Shown one piece after another: positions 1-8,518 of a DNA stretch of 64,000 bases. The stretch comes from Bacillus sp. FJAT-49711. GTDB lineage: Bacteria; Bacillota; Bacilli; Bacillales; Bacillaceae_C. Positions within the stretch are counted from its first letter, which is position 1, and every line of letters starts with the position of its first letter. A model generated the notes under the pieces. It saw only the letters and a program-made list of their open reading frames with translations. It was not told the DNA's origin and did not search any database. The stretch spans positions 1,000,364 to 1,064,363 of the forward strand of contig NZ_JAGYPL010000002.1 of assembly GCF_018343715.1 (NCBI RefSeq), written 5' to 3'. A program made the translations under genes and the position numbers.

Positions 1-1
1 T

Positions 2-748
2 GAAATTTACTATGATGGTATAAGCATAAAAGATAAAAAGTTTCAAAGGGTTCTTCCTGAAAGGGTTCAAATGATCTTTCAAGATCCTTTTGCTGCATTG
101 AATCCACATCATTCTATTGGTTATGCAATTGGAAGACCATTGCAATTAAGAGGTAAATCAGAAGGGTCTATTCGTAAAAAAGTATTGGAATTGTTAACTC
201 AAGTTGGATTAACACCTGCCGAAGATTTTATTGATAAGTATCCTTACCAAATCTCTGGAGGACAGAAACAACGTGTGATTATCGCACGTGTTTTAGGATT
301 AGAGCCAGAAATTATTGTGGCTGATGAACCTACTTCTATGTTGGATGTATCAATTGGAATAGAAATTATGAATTTATTGTTAGATCTAAGAGACAATAGA
401 AATCTATCATTTATTTTAATTACTCATAATCTTGGTAGTGCACGTTATATGGCTGATCGTATTATGGTGATGTACGCGGGCGAAATTGTAGAAATAGGAG
501 ATTCAGAGGAAGTAATAAATGACCCGAAACATCCTTATACAAAACTACTTCTTCAATCATCGCCAGATCCTTGGAAAGAAAATAATACATTAATAGAGGC
601 TATCGAACCTTCAAAAACAGCACTGCCAAAAATGGGTTGTAAATTTCAAAATAGATGCCCATTCGCAACAGAAGAGTGTAGAAAGTCTTCAATACCTTTT
701 TACTCATTATCAAATGAACGTCAAGTAAGATGTAATCTTTATAACTAA
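2..748 (+). CDS. Oligopeptide-type ABC importer ATPase, OppF/DppF family (5' truncated)
   Basis: The frame is already open at the left edge, so the start and Walker A lie outside the window. The rest shows the Q-loop ([13 protein letters not shown]), the ABC signature (ISGGQKQR), Walker B with catalytic Glu ([10 protein letters not shown]) and the switch His (ITHNL). The C-terminal Cys-rich tail ([14 protein letters not shown]) is typical of Opp/Dpp ATPases and absent from CUT1 sugar ATPases. It would energise uptake of an oligopeptide, glycoside or other oligomer on the cytoplasmic face of the membrane. Its stop is 14 bases before the best start of the first sulfatase, so they are probably one operon. 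This suggests (inference) that the transporter brings in a sulfated substrate. OppF versus OppD cannot be settled without the N-terminus. Confidence 0.93.
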   Translation, partial: EIYYDGISIKDKKFQRVLPERVQMIFQDPFAALNPHHSIGYAIGRPLQLRGKSEGSIRKKVLELLTQVGLTPAEDFIDKYPYQISGGQKQRVIIARVLGLEPEIIVADEPTSMLDVSIGIEIMNLLLDLRDNRNLSFILITHNLGSARYMADRIMVMYAGEIVEIGDSEEVINDPKHPYTKLLLQSSPDPWKENNTLIEAIEPSKTALPKMGCKFQNRCPFATEECRKSSIPFYSLSNERQVRCNLYN

Positions 749-762
749 GGTTGGTGAAAAAA

Positions 763-2067
763 ATGAAAAAACCGAATGTTGTTGTGATTTATGCTGATGA
801 TTTGGGATATGGGGATTTAAGTTGTTATGGGTCAGAGGAGATTAAGACACCGAACCTGGACCAATTAGCTACTGAGGGAGTTAGATTTACGGATTGGTAT
901 TCGAATTCTCCGGTTTGTTCGCCGTCGCGGGCATCGCTTTTGACGGGGCGTTATCCGGCAAATGCCGGGATTAGCGAAATTCTTGGGAGTAAAAGAGGAA
1001 CATCGGGATTAGCAGAAAATCAAATCACGATTGCAAATATATTAAAGTCAAGTGGGTATCGGACTGGAATATTTGGTAAGTGGCATTTGGGCACGACGAA
1101 TGAAAACAACCCAAATGCACATGGATTTGATGAGTTTTTTGGATTTCATGGAGGGTGTGTGGACTATTATTCTCATATTTATTATTGGGGGCAAGGTGAT
1201 GGAGTAAACCCGGTTCACGATTTATGGAATAATAATGAAGAGGTTTGGCGTAATGGGGAGTATTTAACGGAAGTCATAGCACAAAAAGCTGTTGATTTTA
1301 TAAAAAAAGATCAAGATCAGCCATTTTTTCTCTATTTACCATTTAATGCCCCGCATTATCCAATGCATGCACCACAAAAGTACTTAGACAAGTATTCCCA
1401 TTTATCCCCAGACCGTCAAATCATGGCGGCAATGATTACGGCGATGGATGATGGAATTGGATTGGTTATAAATACTTTAAAAGAAATGAATGAATATGAA
1501 GATACGATTATTTTCTTTTCAAGTGATAACGGGCCTTCTACGGAATCAAGAAATTATTTAGATGGGAATGAGGATTTATATTATGGTGGTTCGGCAGGTA
1601 TATTCCGCGGGCATAAAGCGAGCCTATTTGAGGGTGGAATACGGGAGCCGGCCATTATAAGCTATCCATCTTCACTTCCACAGGGGAAGGTCTGTAAGGA
1701 GGTAGGCGCTATGATGGATATACTGCCCACCATTCTAGAATTAGCAGGCATTCCTTTACCGGAGAACCACTTAATAGACGGAAAAAGTATTGTGGATATG
1801 GTAAAAAATGATACAGGCAGTCCGCATGATCATCTTTTTTGGGAATATAGCGGACAGTTAGCGATACGTAATGGTAATTGGAAATTGGTTCTCGATGGGA
1901 AATTAGATTTTAGCCGAAAACAAGCAGATGCTGTTCATTTATCAAATTTGGCTGATGATCCTGGTGAAAGGGAGAACCTCTCAGAAAAGCATCCGGAAAT
2001 TGTTAAAGAACTGAAGGGAAACATTGAAAAATGGAAGAAAGAACTGATTGGAGTGACTAATAGATGA
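763..2067 (+). CDS. Sulfatase family hydrolase (arylsulfatase-like, cytoplasmic)
   Basis: Type I sulfatase of the alkaline phosphatase superfamily, hydrolysing a sulfate ester. The N-terminal metal site ADDLGYGD (residues 11-18) is present. Cys52 in CSPSRASLLTGR is the residue converted to formylglycine. KWHLG, SDNGP and the late GHKASLFEGGIREP block complete the classical active site. Length (434 aa) is normal. ATG 763 is preferred because AAGGTTGG lies 8 bases upstream; TTG 751 would add four residues. There is no signal peptide, so it should act inside the cell on imported substrate. It follows the Opp-type ATPase and overlaps the next sulfatase by four bases. Substrate is unknown; the overall pattern is nearest to arylsulfatase A and hexosamine-sulfatase-like enzymes. 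Confidence 0.93.
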   Translation: MKKPNVVVIYADDLGYGDLSCYGSEEIKTPNLDQLATEGVRFTDWYSNSPVCSPSRASLLTGRYPANAGISEILGSKRGTSGLAENQITIANILKSSGYRTGIFGKWHLGTTNENNPNAHGFDEFFGFHGGCVDYYSHIYYWGQGDGVNPVHDLWNNNEEVWRNGEYLTEVIAQKAVDFIKKDQDQPFFLYLPFNAPHYPMHAPQKYLDKYSHLSPDRQIMAAMITAMDDGIGLVINTLKEMNEYEDTIIFFSSDNGPSTESRNYLDGNEDLYYGGSAGIFRGHKASLFEGGIREPAIISYPSSLPQGKVCKEVGAMMDILPTILELAGIPLPENHLIDGKSIVDMVKNDTGSPHDHLFWEYSGQLAIRNGNWKLVLDGKLDFSRKQADAVHLSNLADDPGERENLSEKHPEIVKELKGNIEKWKKELIGVTNR

Positions 2068-3530
2068 AAGCAATCATGCTGATGTTTGATTCATTAAATC
2101 GTCATATGCTCCCTCCTTATGGATGTGATTGGGTACAGGCTCCAAATTTTGTACGCTTAGCAGAAAAAACGGTGAAATTTGCTAAATGTTATGCGGGAAG
2201 TCTGCCATGTATGCCGGCAAGAAGGGAACTACATACGGGGAGATATAATTTTTTGCATAGAAGCTGGGGTCCTCTTGAACCTTTCGATGATTCGATGCCG
2301 CAAATATTGAAGGAAAACGGAGTTTATACGCATCTAGTAACAGATCATTACCATTATTGGGAGGATAATGCATCCACTTACCATACGAAATTTAGTACAT
2401 GGGAAAGTGTTCGTGGTCAAGAAGGTGATGCATGGAAAGGAGAGGTTGGTGATCCGGAAACGATAGATACCTTAAATAATAGAAATCCAGAAAGATGCCG
2501 CCAAGATTGGATAAATCGCAAGTATATGCAAGAAGAGGACCAGCATCCCCTTAAGTGTACAGTAGATTTAGGTCTTGATTTCATTCGAACAAATAAAAAT
2601 GAAACGAATTGGTTCCTTCAGTTGGAATGTTTTAGTCCACACGAACCTTTTTTCAGTCCGCAAAAATATAAAGATTTATATCCGCATGAATATGATGGTC
2701 CGCATTTTGATTGGCCCGATTATCAAAGAGCAGATGAAAACCCTGATATTAACAATCATATCCGTATGGAATATGCCGCCGTCGTAAGTATGTGTGATAA
2801 CTATCTTGGTAAAGTTCTAGACACTATGGACGAGCTCAATTTATGGGAAGATACATTATTAATTGTAAATACCGACCATGGTTTTTTATTGGGCGAGCAT
2901 GGCTGGTGGGGGAAAAATATTATGCCTCACTACAATGAAATTGCAAATATTCCACTGTTTATTTGGGATCCTAGAAGTGGAAAACAGAATATGGAGAATG
3001 AATGTTTAGTTCAAACAATTGATATTGCACCGACGCTATTAGACTATTTCCAAGTTGATATACCAGAGCACATGCTTGGTCAACCTTTAACGAATGTAAT
3101 TTCAAAGAAAGAACCAATCCGAGAAGCTGCATTATTTGGGATCCATGGAGAACACGTGAATTGCACGGATGGCAGATATGTATACATGAGAGCGCCTATT
3201 GATGAGTCAGGAGGACCTCTTTATAACTATACATTAGTTCCTTTATTTGGATTTAATTCAACACCAACTCAGATATTAAAGGATCTTGAATTAGCTGACC
3301 CTTTTACATTCACTAAAGAATGTAAAGTACTAAAAATAAGAGGCTTACGCTTTTTTGGTGGACGGAAATACTCACATCTTTTGTTTGATCTCGAAAAGGA
3401 TCCAAAACAAGAGGAAGTATTAGTTAATGATGAAATTGAAAAGAAAATGACTAAACACTTAATTAAACTAATGCAAGAAAATGATGCTCCTGCTGAACAG
3501 TATGAAAGATTAGGTCTGGTATTAGATTGA
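2064..3530 (+). CDS. Second sulfatase family hydrolase (CxPAR type)
   Basis: Starts inside the stop of the preceding sulfatase (ATGA overlap), so translation is probably coupled. The 488-residue protein begins with the compact metal motif FDSLNR (residues 8-13). The formylglycine motif is at Cys49 in PCMPARRELHTGRYN, with Ala instead of Ser after Pro; the core C-x-P-x-R is intact. A metal-binding NTDHGFLLGEHG block lies near residue 270. No signal peptide is visible, so the enzyme is cytoplasmic. Fused to neither carrier nor lectin domains. Together with the first sulfatase it could remove sulfates at two different positions of one imported oligosaccharide (inference). The family also contains phosphonate monoester hydrolases, so a phosphodiester substrate cannot be excluded. 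Confidence 0.92.
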   Translation: MKAIMLMFDSLNRHMLPPYGCDWVQAPNFVRLAEKTVKFAKCYAGSLPCMPARRELHTGRYNFLHRSWGPLEPFDDSMPQILKENGVYTHLVTDHYHYWEDNASTYHTKFSTWESVRGQEGDAWKGEVGDPETIDTLNNRNPERCRQDWINRKYMQEEDQHPLKCTVDLGLDFIRTNKNETNWFLQLECFSPHEPFFSPQKYKDLYPHEYDGPHFDWPDYQRADENPDINNHIRMEYAAVVSMCDNYLGKVLDTMDELNLWEDTLLIVNTDHGFLLGEHGWWGKNIMPHYNEIANIPLFIWDPRSGKQNMENECLVQTIDIAPTLLDYFQVDIPEHMLGQPLTNVISKKEPIREAALFGIHGEHVNCTDGRYVYMRAPIDESGGPLYNYTLVPLFGFNSTPTQILKDLELADPFTFTKECKVLKIRGLRFFGGRKYSHLLFDLEKDPKQEEVLVNDEIEKKMTKHLIKLMQENDAPAEQYERLGLVLD

Positions 3531-3669
3531 GGACTTAGGTCCTTAATTGTACTTTCTTTTTGGTAGAAAAGTAAGTGGGGACTTGGGATAATTTACAGGT
3601 ATATCATGATTATATATCTCCATTTTTGAAAAGCCTATTGATAGGAATACTACTTTTTAATATATCTAG

Positions 3670-3700
3670 AGGGATCATGTAAGTGAATGATCCCTTTTTT
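3670..3700 (+). terminator. Rho-independent terminator of the sulfatase operon
   Basis: AGGGATCAT (3670-3678) pairs with ATGATCCCT (3687-3695) and is followed directly by a run of T. It lies 140 bases after the second sulfatase. The remaining gap to 3901 is very AT-rich and shows no open frame or other structure I can support. Confidence 0.85.
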
Positions 3701-3901
3701 CCTTTATAAAAAAAATTTATAAGATAATATTTTTTTATAAAGCCAGATTGGAAGGATCATTTTATTAATAAATAGTAGTAATAGATAACTTCCTGAAGCA
3801 GATTTATTACAAATTGAGAAATTGAAGCTTTTCTATTTATAAGACAAAGCTAAGCCTGGGTCTATAATAATCGGTTTTTAATATGAAAAGTTGCCAATAT
3901 A

Positions 3902-4519
3902 TTATAAGATCACCCACCGATTCTTAATCGCTATTACAGCTGCGCTTGTTCTGTCGTCTACATTCAATTTTTTAAGTATATTTCCTATATGATTTTTGAC
4001 TGTTTTACGAGCAATGTTTAAATGCTCACTTATTGTTTCAGTGTTTTTTCCATGGACGATTTGTTCTAATATTTCCCATTCTCTTTGTGATAAAAGTTTC
4101 TTTGGTCTTTTTTCCGCACGGATATTCTTATAACTTCGTAGTAAAATAGGGACTAATTTTGGATGAATGTATTGAAGTCCATTTAACATACTAGTTATAG
4201 CAACTTGTAGCTCTCCTGCATTCATTCCTTTCAGAAAGTAGCCTTGAATGTTCATTTTGAATAAGTCGGGGAGTTGTTTCATTTCTTTATTCGAAATCCA
4301 TAAAGCCATAATTACGTTTTGGTCTGCGTATGATTGGATCATTTTATGTAAGTTAAGATTAGGGTCAATTTCCAAAATGATTAATTTAGGGCTTTTTGCG
4401 TTAAGTGATGGAACTCTCTGGATGAATATCTCTTTGTTTAATATGTGTAAATCTACTGCAACTGGTTGAGAGCATTCGGGCATATTTCTCTTAAACGCTG
4501 TATTAAAAGTATTCTCCAC
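3902..4519 (-). CDS. LuxR/NarL-type response regulator with degenerate receiver
   Basis: The C-terminal 65 residues are a standard GerE/LuxR helix-turn-helix (LSQREWEILEQI, then ARKTVKNHIGNILKKLNV), close to Bacillus NarL-family regulators. The N-terminal ~130 residues have a receiver fold layout, including the late GYFLKGMNAGEL segment. The N-terminal acidic pair is missing, and the position of the phospho-accepting Asp reads LEID rather than MDIR, that is Glu for Asp. It may therefore be active without phosphorylation. Start is GTG 4519 with GGTGAT six bases upstream. It is a single gene with no adjacent histidine kinase. Target genes are unknown; it is convergent with the sulfatase operon. 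Confidence 0.85.
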   Translation of the reverse strand: MENTFNTAFKRNMPECSQPVAVDLHILNKEIFIQRVPSLNAKSPKLIILEIDPNLNLHKMIQSYADQNVIMALWISNKEMKQLPDLFKMNIQGYFLKGMNAGELQVAITSMLNGLQYIHPKLVPILLRSYKNIRAEKRPKKLLSQREWEILEQIVHGKNTETISEHLNIARKTVKNHIGNILKKLNVDDRTSAAVIAIKNRWVIL

Positions 4520-4886
4520 TAAAGATCACCATTTTCACTTCGGACTCTTTGTACTAAAGGTAGTAACAATTTACCTACTTATACTAATGCTTTACAAACT
4601 ATCAGAAAAATAATACAGAAGTAATGTTATAACATATATTTTACATTTGCAAATTTTCTGACGTGATAAGCGGCGGTATCCTAATCAGCCATTTTTAGTA
4701 GTTTCGGAGACTATTTTCTAAGGTGATGACGAAGTGTTTGTCTATGGTTACCTTTTTTAGTTTCGAAAATGTTCATTTATGTTAAACTTTGAGGTTGATA
4801 TTTAACAATTGCAATTAAACGTTCTATGAGAAGAGTGATATTTAAAACAGGTTCCAACCGAAGTATTTCAAGATATTGCTGAAATG
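4520..4886. other. AT-rich intergenic region
   Basis: Lies between the divergent LuxR gene and the transposase remnant. It must carry the LuxR promoter on the minus strand, but I could not pick convincing -35/-10 boxes. No open frame with a ribosome site, no terminator and no notable repeat seen. Confidence 0.5.
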
Positions 4887-5270
4887 TGAGACCTACTCTC
4901 CGTATTCAGAAAATGGCAAGCGAAATATTGCCGAACGTAAGCCACGTAAATGGGGCCGAAAAGCCAAATAGCGTGGCATTCAAAAAGCTTGGCTCATTAC
5001 CGATTCAAGTCCGACGGAAAACAACTTGTTAAAGGTGTGTACCATATCCAAAACGTAAACAGCTACCACAGCCGCTTAAAGAAATGGATGGATCGCTTTA
5101 ATGGTGTTGCTACGAAGTATTTACAGCACTATTTGGCTCGGTTTCGATACTTAGACAGCAAGGATTATGAGAGTACCGCATCGAATAAGAAAAATATGTT
5201 GGCCAAATCGTGCCTGTTTACTTTGACCGAAACGAATACCAAACTTCGGCTTTCTATTTATTTTTGCTAA
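4887..5270 (+). pseudogene. IS1595/ISXO2-type transposase remnant
   Basis: A fragment of a DDE transposase of the IS1595 family. The first part (YSPYSENGKRNIAERKPRKW, from about 4903) matches the segment that precedes the catalytic core. It runs into an in-frame TAG near 4969. The downstream frame (4950-5225) carries the characteristic C-terminal block KGVYHIQNVNSYHSRLKKW, then RFNGVATKYLQHYLARFRY. The central part with the DDE residues is missing, so it cannot transpose. I see no clear terminal inverted repeats. Its presence next to the AraC gene suggests past insertion and deletion at this spot. Confidence 0.85.
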
Positions 5271-5421
5271 GCTAACAGGCAGACTAGCACAATTAAATAG
5301 AAGGACAAGCGGGATATATAATGGAATTATTATATTGCGGATTCTTAACAAAAAATGTTCAGTTCATGCAAAGCGATGTTATGAAAATATTCCTATAATT
5401 TTATTAGAGAGGAGGTGCCTA

Positions 5422-6339
5422 ATGGATAATCTTAACGCTTTTGAGAGCGTAGTGGAATACTTAGAGAATATTATACAGTCTTCTAATGAGATTGATTATA
5501 GCGTGATTTCTAAAATTGCAGGTTGCCCAGCCCCATTATTTCAGCGTATTTTTACATATATTACAGGAATTTCAATTAATGAGTACTTAAGGCGGCGGCG
5601 ATTAACCCTAGCGGGTCATGATATAAGAAATAGCAATGAAAAAGTCATCGATATAGCTATAAAATATGGCTTCAATTCTCACGCATCTTTTACAAGAGCT
5701 TTCAAGGAGCATCACAATGTTTCACCCTCTAGTGTTAGGTCGGGTAGAGGAAAACTTAATGATCTTCCACGCACCTCCTTTACAAATATTAGAATTGTAG
5801 GAGGCAAACGAATTATGGCAGAGCTGAAAAAAATTGAGTATGCACAATTTGGAAGTCGGAAAGTTGTGGGGATGATGAAAATGACCTCATTTCAAAAAGC
5901 CGGAGAAGAATGTTGGGGGGCGGCATTCAAGGAAGGCGTTTTTGATAAAATAAAACAAGAAGTTGAACCGTGGATTTGCAAAGATATTGATGATTATGTT
6001 GGACTTGGACATATGAGTAAATTTGAAGGAAAAGATAATTTTCAATATATCATAGGTAAATATGTAGAACTTGATGCACCTGTTCCAGAAAACATGTATG
6101 CAGAAAATATACCCGATGGAACGGTTGCCAAGATATGGATTGAAGCTGACAACCTTAACGATATTATTGATAGTGCATACTTAATTTGTTTCGAAGCAAT
6201 CGAGAAAACAGGTTACAAAATTGACTTTGAAAACTTTTATTGGTGTGATGTCTACACATATGACCGATACTGCACACCGCTAGAAAAGGGACAGAAGATT
6301 ATTCTTGATTATTTGTTGCCTGTTATCAAAGATGAATAG
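5422..6339 (+). CDS. AraC-family regulator with GyrI-like effector domain
   Basis: Two-domain activator of 305 residues. Residues 1-110 form an AraC DNA-binding domain at the N-terminus, with two helix-turn-helix units (ISINEYLRRRRLTLAGHDI and IAIKYGFNSHASFTRAFKEH). Residues 135-303 are a GyrI-like small-molecule-binding domain, as in Rob, SoxS-like and BmrR-type effector sensors. The start is ATG 5422 with GAGAGGAGGTG seven bases upstream; a longer frame to 5335 has no ribosome site. Such proteins usually sense hydrophobic compounds and control efflux or stress genes. The gene is monocistronic, with its own terminator downstream. It does not obviously belong to the sugar systems. Confidence 0.88.
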   Translation: MDNLNAFESVVEYLENIIQSSNEIDYSVISKIAGCPAPLFQRIFTYITGISINEYLRRRRLTLAGHDIRNSNEKVIDIAIKYGFNSHASFTRAFKEHHNVSPSSVRSGRGKLNDLPRTSFTNIRIVGGKRIMAELKKIEYAQFGSRKVVGMMKMTSFQKAGEECWGAAFKEGVFDKIKQEVEPWICKDIDDYVGLGHMSKFEGKDNFQYIIGKYVELDAPVPENMYAENIPDGTVAKIWIEADNLNDIIDSAYLICFEAIEKTGYKIDFENFYWCDVYTYDRYCTPLEKGQKIILDYLLPVIKDE

Positions 6340-6402
6340 CTGAATCGATTCAAAAAAGGTAGATTACTCAATCCCTTCACATAACGGATACGATAGCTCA
6401 AT

Positions 6403-6430
6403 AAACCGCCTTTTCAACCAAGGCGGTTTT
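6403..6430 (+). terminator. Rho-independent terminator after AraC/GyrI gene
   Basis: AAACCGCCTT (6403-6412) and AAGGCGGTTT (6420-6429) form a 10-bp stem with a 7-base loop, ending in TTTTCT. Confidence 0.85.
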
Positions 6431-6757
6431 CTAATGGTCACATATCAACAATTAGAATTTAACATAGCCAAGAATAAATAAAAATTTCTTTAATACCGTA
6501 GGCAGCAAATTTTATTAACCTACTTGTTTAAAACAGTAGAGTTTTTACTACATTCTTTCTGTAGATCTCATACATAATTCATAAATTCCCCTTATCCATT
6601 AATTCAATTAAAATATCCATTGGACGTAATTGTAATGATAAAATATCTAAATATAGTGAGCAAATCTAAAAAAGGGAAGGAGAATAAGTGGCCAATACGA
6701 TACTGGATTAATACAGCTGCTATGCTAGAAGAATAAAAGAAAGAGGTGTATAGTGAA
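6431..6757. other. Intergenic region with possible gene scar
   Basis: Mostly AT-rich. From 6673 there is a strong ribosome site (GGGAAGGAG) followed by GTG and a frame that stops after seven codons. Directly after it another frame reads INTAAMLEE and stops at 6737, just upstream of the esterase. This looks like the start and the end of a lost gene joined by deletion, but it is too short to identify. Confidence 0.35.
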
Positions 6758-7519
6758 ATGATATCTTTTGAAACAAGAAAATCTATTGCAGAAAAATTTT
6801 TGAGTTTTACATATAAATCAATGCCTTATCGTTTATATGTACCAGAGAATTATGATTCAAACCGATCATATCCGCTCGTGATGTTTTTACATGGTGGAGG
6901 GGAGCGCGGGGATGATAATATTAAGCATTTGATTGCTTATGACGGTGCTGTAATTTGGGCGACTCCCGAAAACCAAGAGGAAAATCCAGCATTTGTTTTG
7001 GCACCGCAGGCACGTGATGGTTCAAATGGTGGCTTTGGACTTACAAGGGATGCGACAATTAATGAAAAGATCGAATTAAGTAGAGTATTTGAAATGGGTG
7101 ATGACCTATTATTGGCTCATGAAATACTCGAAAATGTAATAGAAGAATATCCTATTGATCGAAATCGCTTATATATTACAGGTTTATCCCAAGGGGGATT
7201 CGGAACATATAATTTAAATATGTTATATCCAGATTTATTTGCAGCTATGGTTCCAATTGCGGGTGGCGGAGATCCTGAAAAGGCAGAATTACTAAAGTAT
7301 AAGCCTATTTGGAATTTCCATGCAGAAGACGATGAGATTATACCTGTCGAGTATTCTCGTAATATAATTAATAGTATTGAAAACGTAGGTGGAAAGCCTA
7401 TATACACCGAATATCCATCGGATAAAGGTTATAATCATGGATCGTGGGTACCTGCTTATCAGAATCAAGAAATGATTGATTGGTTATTTAAACAAGTAAA
7501 AACAGAAACGAAGAGTTAA
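6758..7519 (+). CDS. Alpha/beta-hydrolase esterase (carboxylesterase/phospholipase-like)
   Basis: Cytoplasmic 253-residue serine hydrolase without signal peptide. An oxyanion-hole motif FLHGGGERG is at about residues 43-51. The nucleophile elbow GLSQGG has Ser144, with Asp near 192 (HAEDDEIIP) and His227 (YNHGSW) completing a catalytic triad. The family hydrolyses carboxylic esters, for example acetyl or feruloyl groups on sugars. In a polysaccharide-degradation setting a role in removing acyl groups from imported oligosaccharides is plausible (inference). ATG 6758 is chosen because AAGAGGTG lies nine bases upstream; GTG 6746 falls inside that ribosome site. It is followed 87 bases later by the TauE-like pseudogene on the same strand. 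Confidence 0.87.
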   Translation: MISFETRKSIAEKFLSFTYKSMPYRLYVPENYDSNRSYPLVMFLHGGGERGDDNIKHLIAYDGAVIWATPENQEENPAFVLAPQARDGSNGGFGLTRDATINEKIELSRVFEMGDDLLLAHEILENVIEEYPIDRNRLYITGLSQGGFGTYNLNMLYPDLFAAMVPIAGGGDPEKAELLKYKPIWNFHAEDDEIIPVEYSRNIINSIENVGGKPIYTEYPSDKGYNHGSWVPAYQNQEMIDWLFKQVKTETKS

Positions 7520-7605
7520 GATATTTTCATGAGGTTTTTCGATATGTATTTCAAGAACCGGTGTATAGAAGAAACTAGCTAGTGTATATTTTGGGAGATG
7601 GAGTT

Positions 7606-8354
7606 TTGGAAACGATTGAATTAATTTTTGTCATGCTCTTAACCGGGTTATTGCTAGGATTTATTGGGGCTGGCGGCTCCGGTTTTATGATTGCGATATT
7701 AACGGTACTATTTGGTTATCCCATCCATATTGCTATGGGGACAGCACTTGCAGCCATGATGTTTACGACTTTATCTGGAACAGTAAGTCAGATTCGTGAA
7801 AAGAATACGGATATAAAAAGTGGAATCATTGTTGGAATTACCGGGCCATTGCGGCATGGTTTGGAACAAGGGTAGCCTTTTCGATTCCTGGGTCGACAAT
7901 GGCTTGGTTAACAGCAGGAATGTTGGCATTATCGAGTCTTGCCTTATTTTTAAGATTAGTATTAGCTTCAGATGAGTATGTACAATTGGATAAAAAAACA
8001 ATCCGCTATTGGATTTTAGCCATCGTTATCGGAATCGTAACTGGTTTCTTATCTGGAACATTTGGTATTGGTTCCACACCTTTTATTCAAGTAGGGTTGA
8101 TGTTGCTGTTAGGATTACCAATGAGGATGGCGGCCGGGACATCCATGCTTATTATATTACCAATTGCAACAGCCGGAGGAGCCGGATATTTCTGGGCAGG
8201 AAGTTTAGACCTTCAACTATTATTTACCGTATTAATTGGTACAATGACCGGGTCTTATATCGGAGCGAAACTTACGAGACGAGCCCCACAAAAGCTATTA
8301 AAAACGGGGATGATCGTAACTCCCATTGCTGCTGCTTGTTTGTTGGTGTTATGA
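7606..8354 (+). pseudogene. TauE/SafE-family sulfite/organosulfur exporter, frameshifted
   Basis: A membrane protein of the TauE/SafE family (PF01925-like), encoded in two frames. The first half (from TTG 7606, ribosome site GGGAG at 7593) has the motif GFIGAGGSGFM and reads to a stop at 7873. The second half contains GIVTGFLSGTFGIGSTPF, the internal repeat of the same motif. Around 7843 the sequence reads CCGGGCCATT. One extra G would restore a continuous reading through AIAAWFGTRVAFSIPGS into the second half. So a single G was lost from a G run, or it is a sequencing error. If functional it could export sulfite or other sulfur anions produced by sulfatases (inference). Confidence 0.88.
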
Positions 8355-8362
8355 AATATATG

Positions 8363-8402
8363 AAAAAAGAACCGAGTTTTGATAAACTTGGTTCTTTTTA
8401 GT
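8363..8402 (+). terminator. Terminator after the TauE-like gene
   Basis: AAAAAGAACCGAGTTT (8364-8379) pairs with AAACTTGGTTCTTTTT (8384-8399) over a 4-base loop, with one G-T pair and T-rich 3' end. Confidence 0.85.
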
Positions 8403-8518
8403 TCAAGTAATCTTGGACGTTAACGGGAAAACTTCTGGATTTTTAAACTAAAAGATAGACAAATATAAGGTTAGGTTATAAGGTATAGTTAGTATATAAG
8501 GAACATAGGTGATGAAGT

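Noticed and set aside
4950-5270. Intact small transposase-related gene
   Set aside because: It is only the C-terminal part of an IS1595-type enzyme; the catalytic core is missing and the upstream frame is interrupted.
5335-5421. N-terminal extension of the AraC/GyrI regulator
   Set aside because: No ribosome site at 5335, and ATG 5422 has an excellent one at the family's usual N-terminus.
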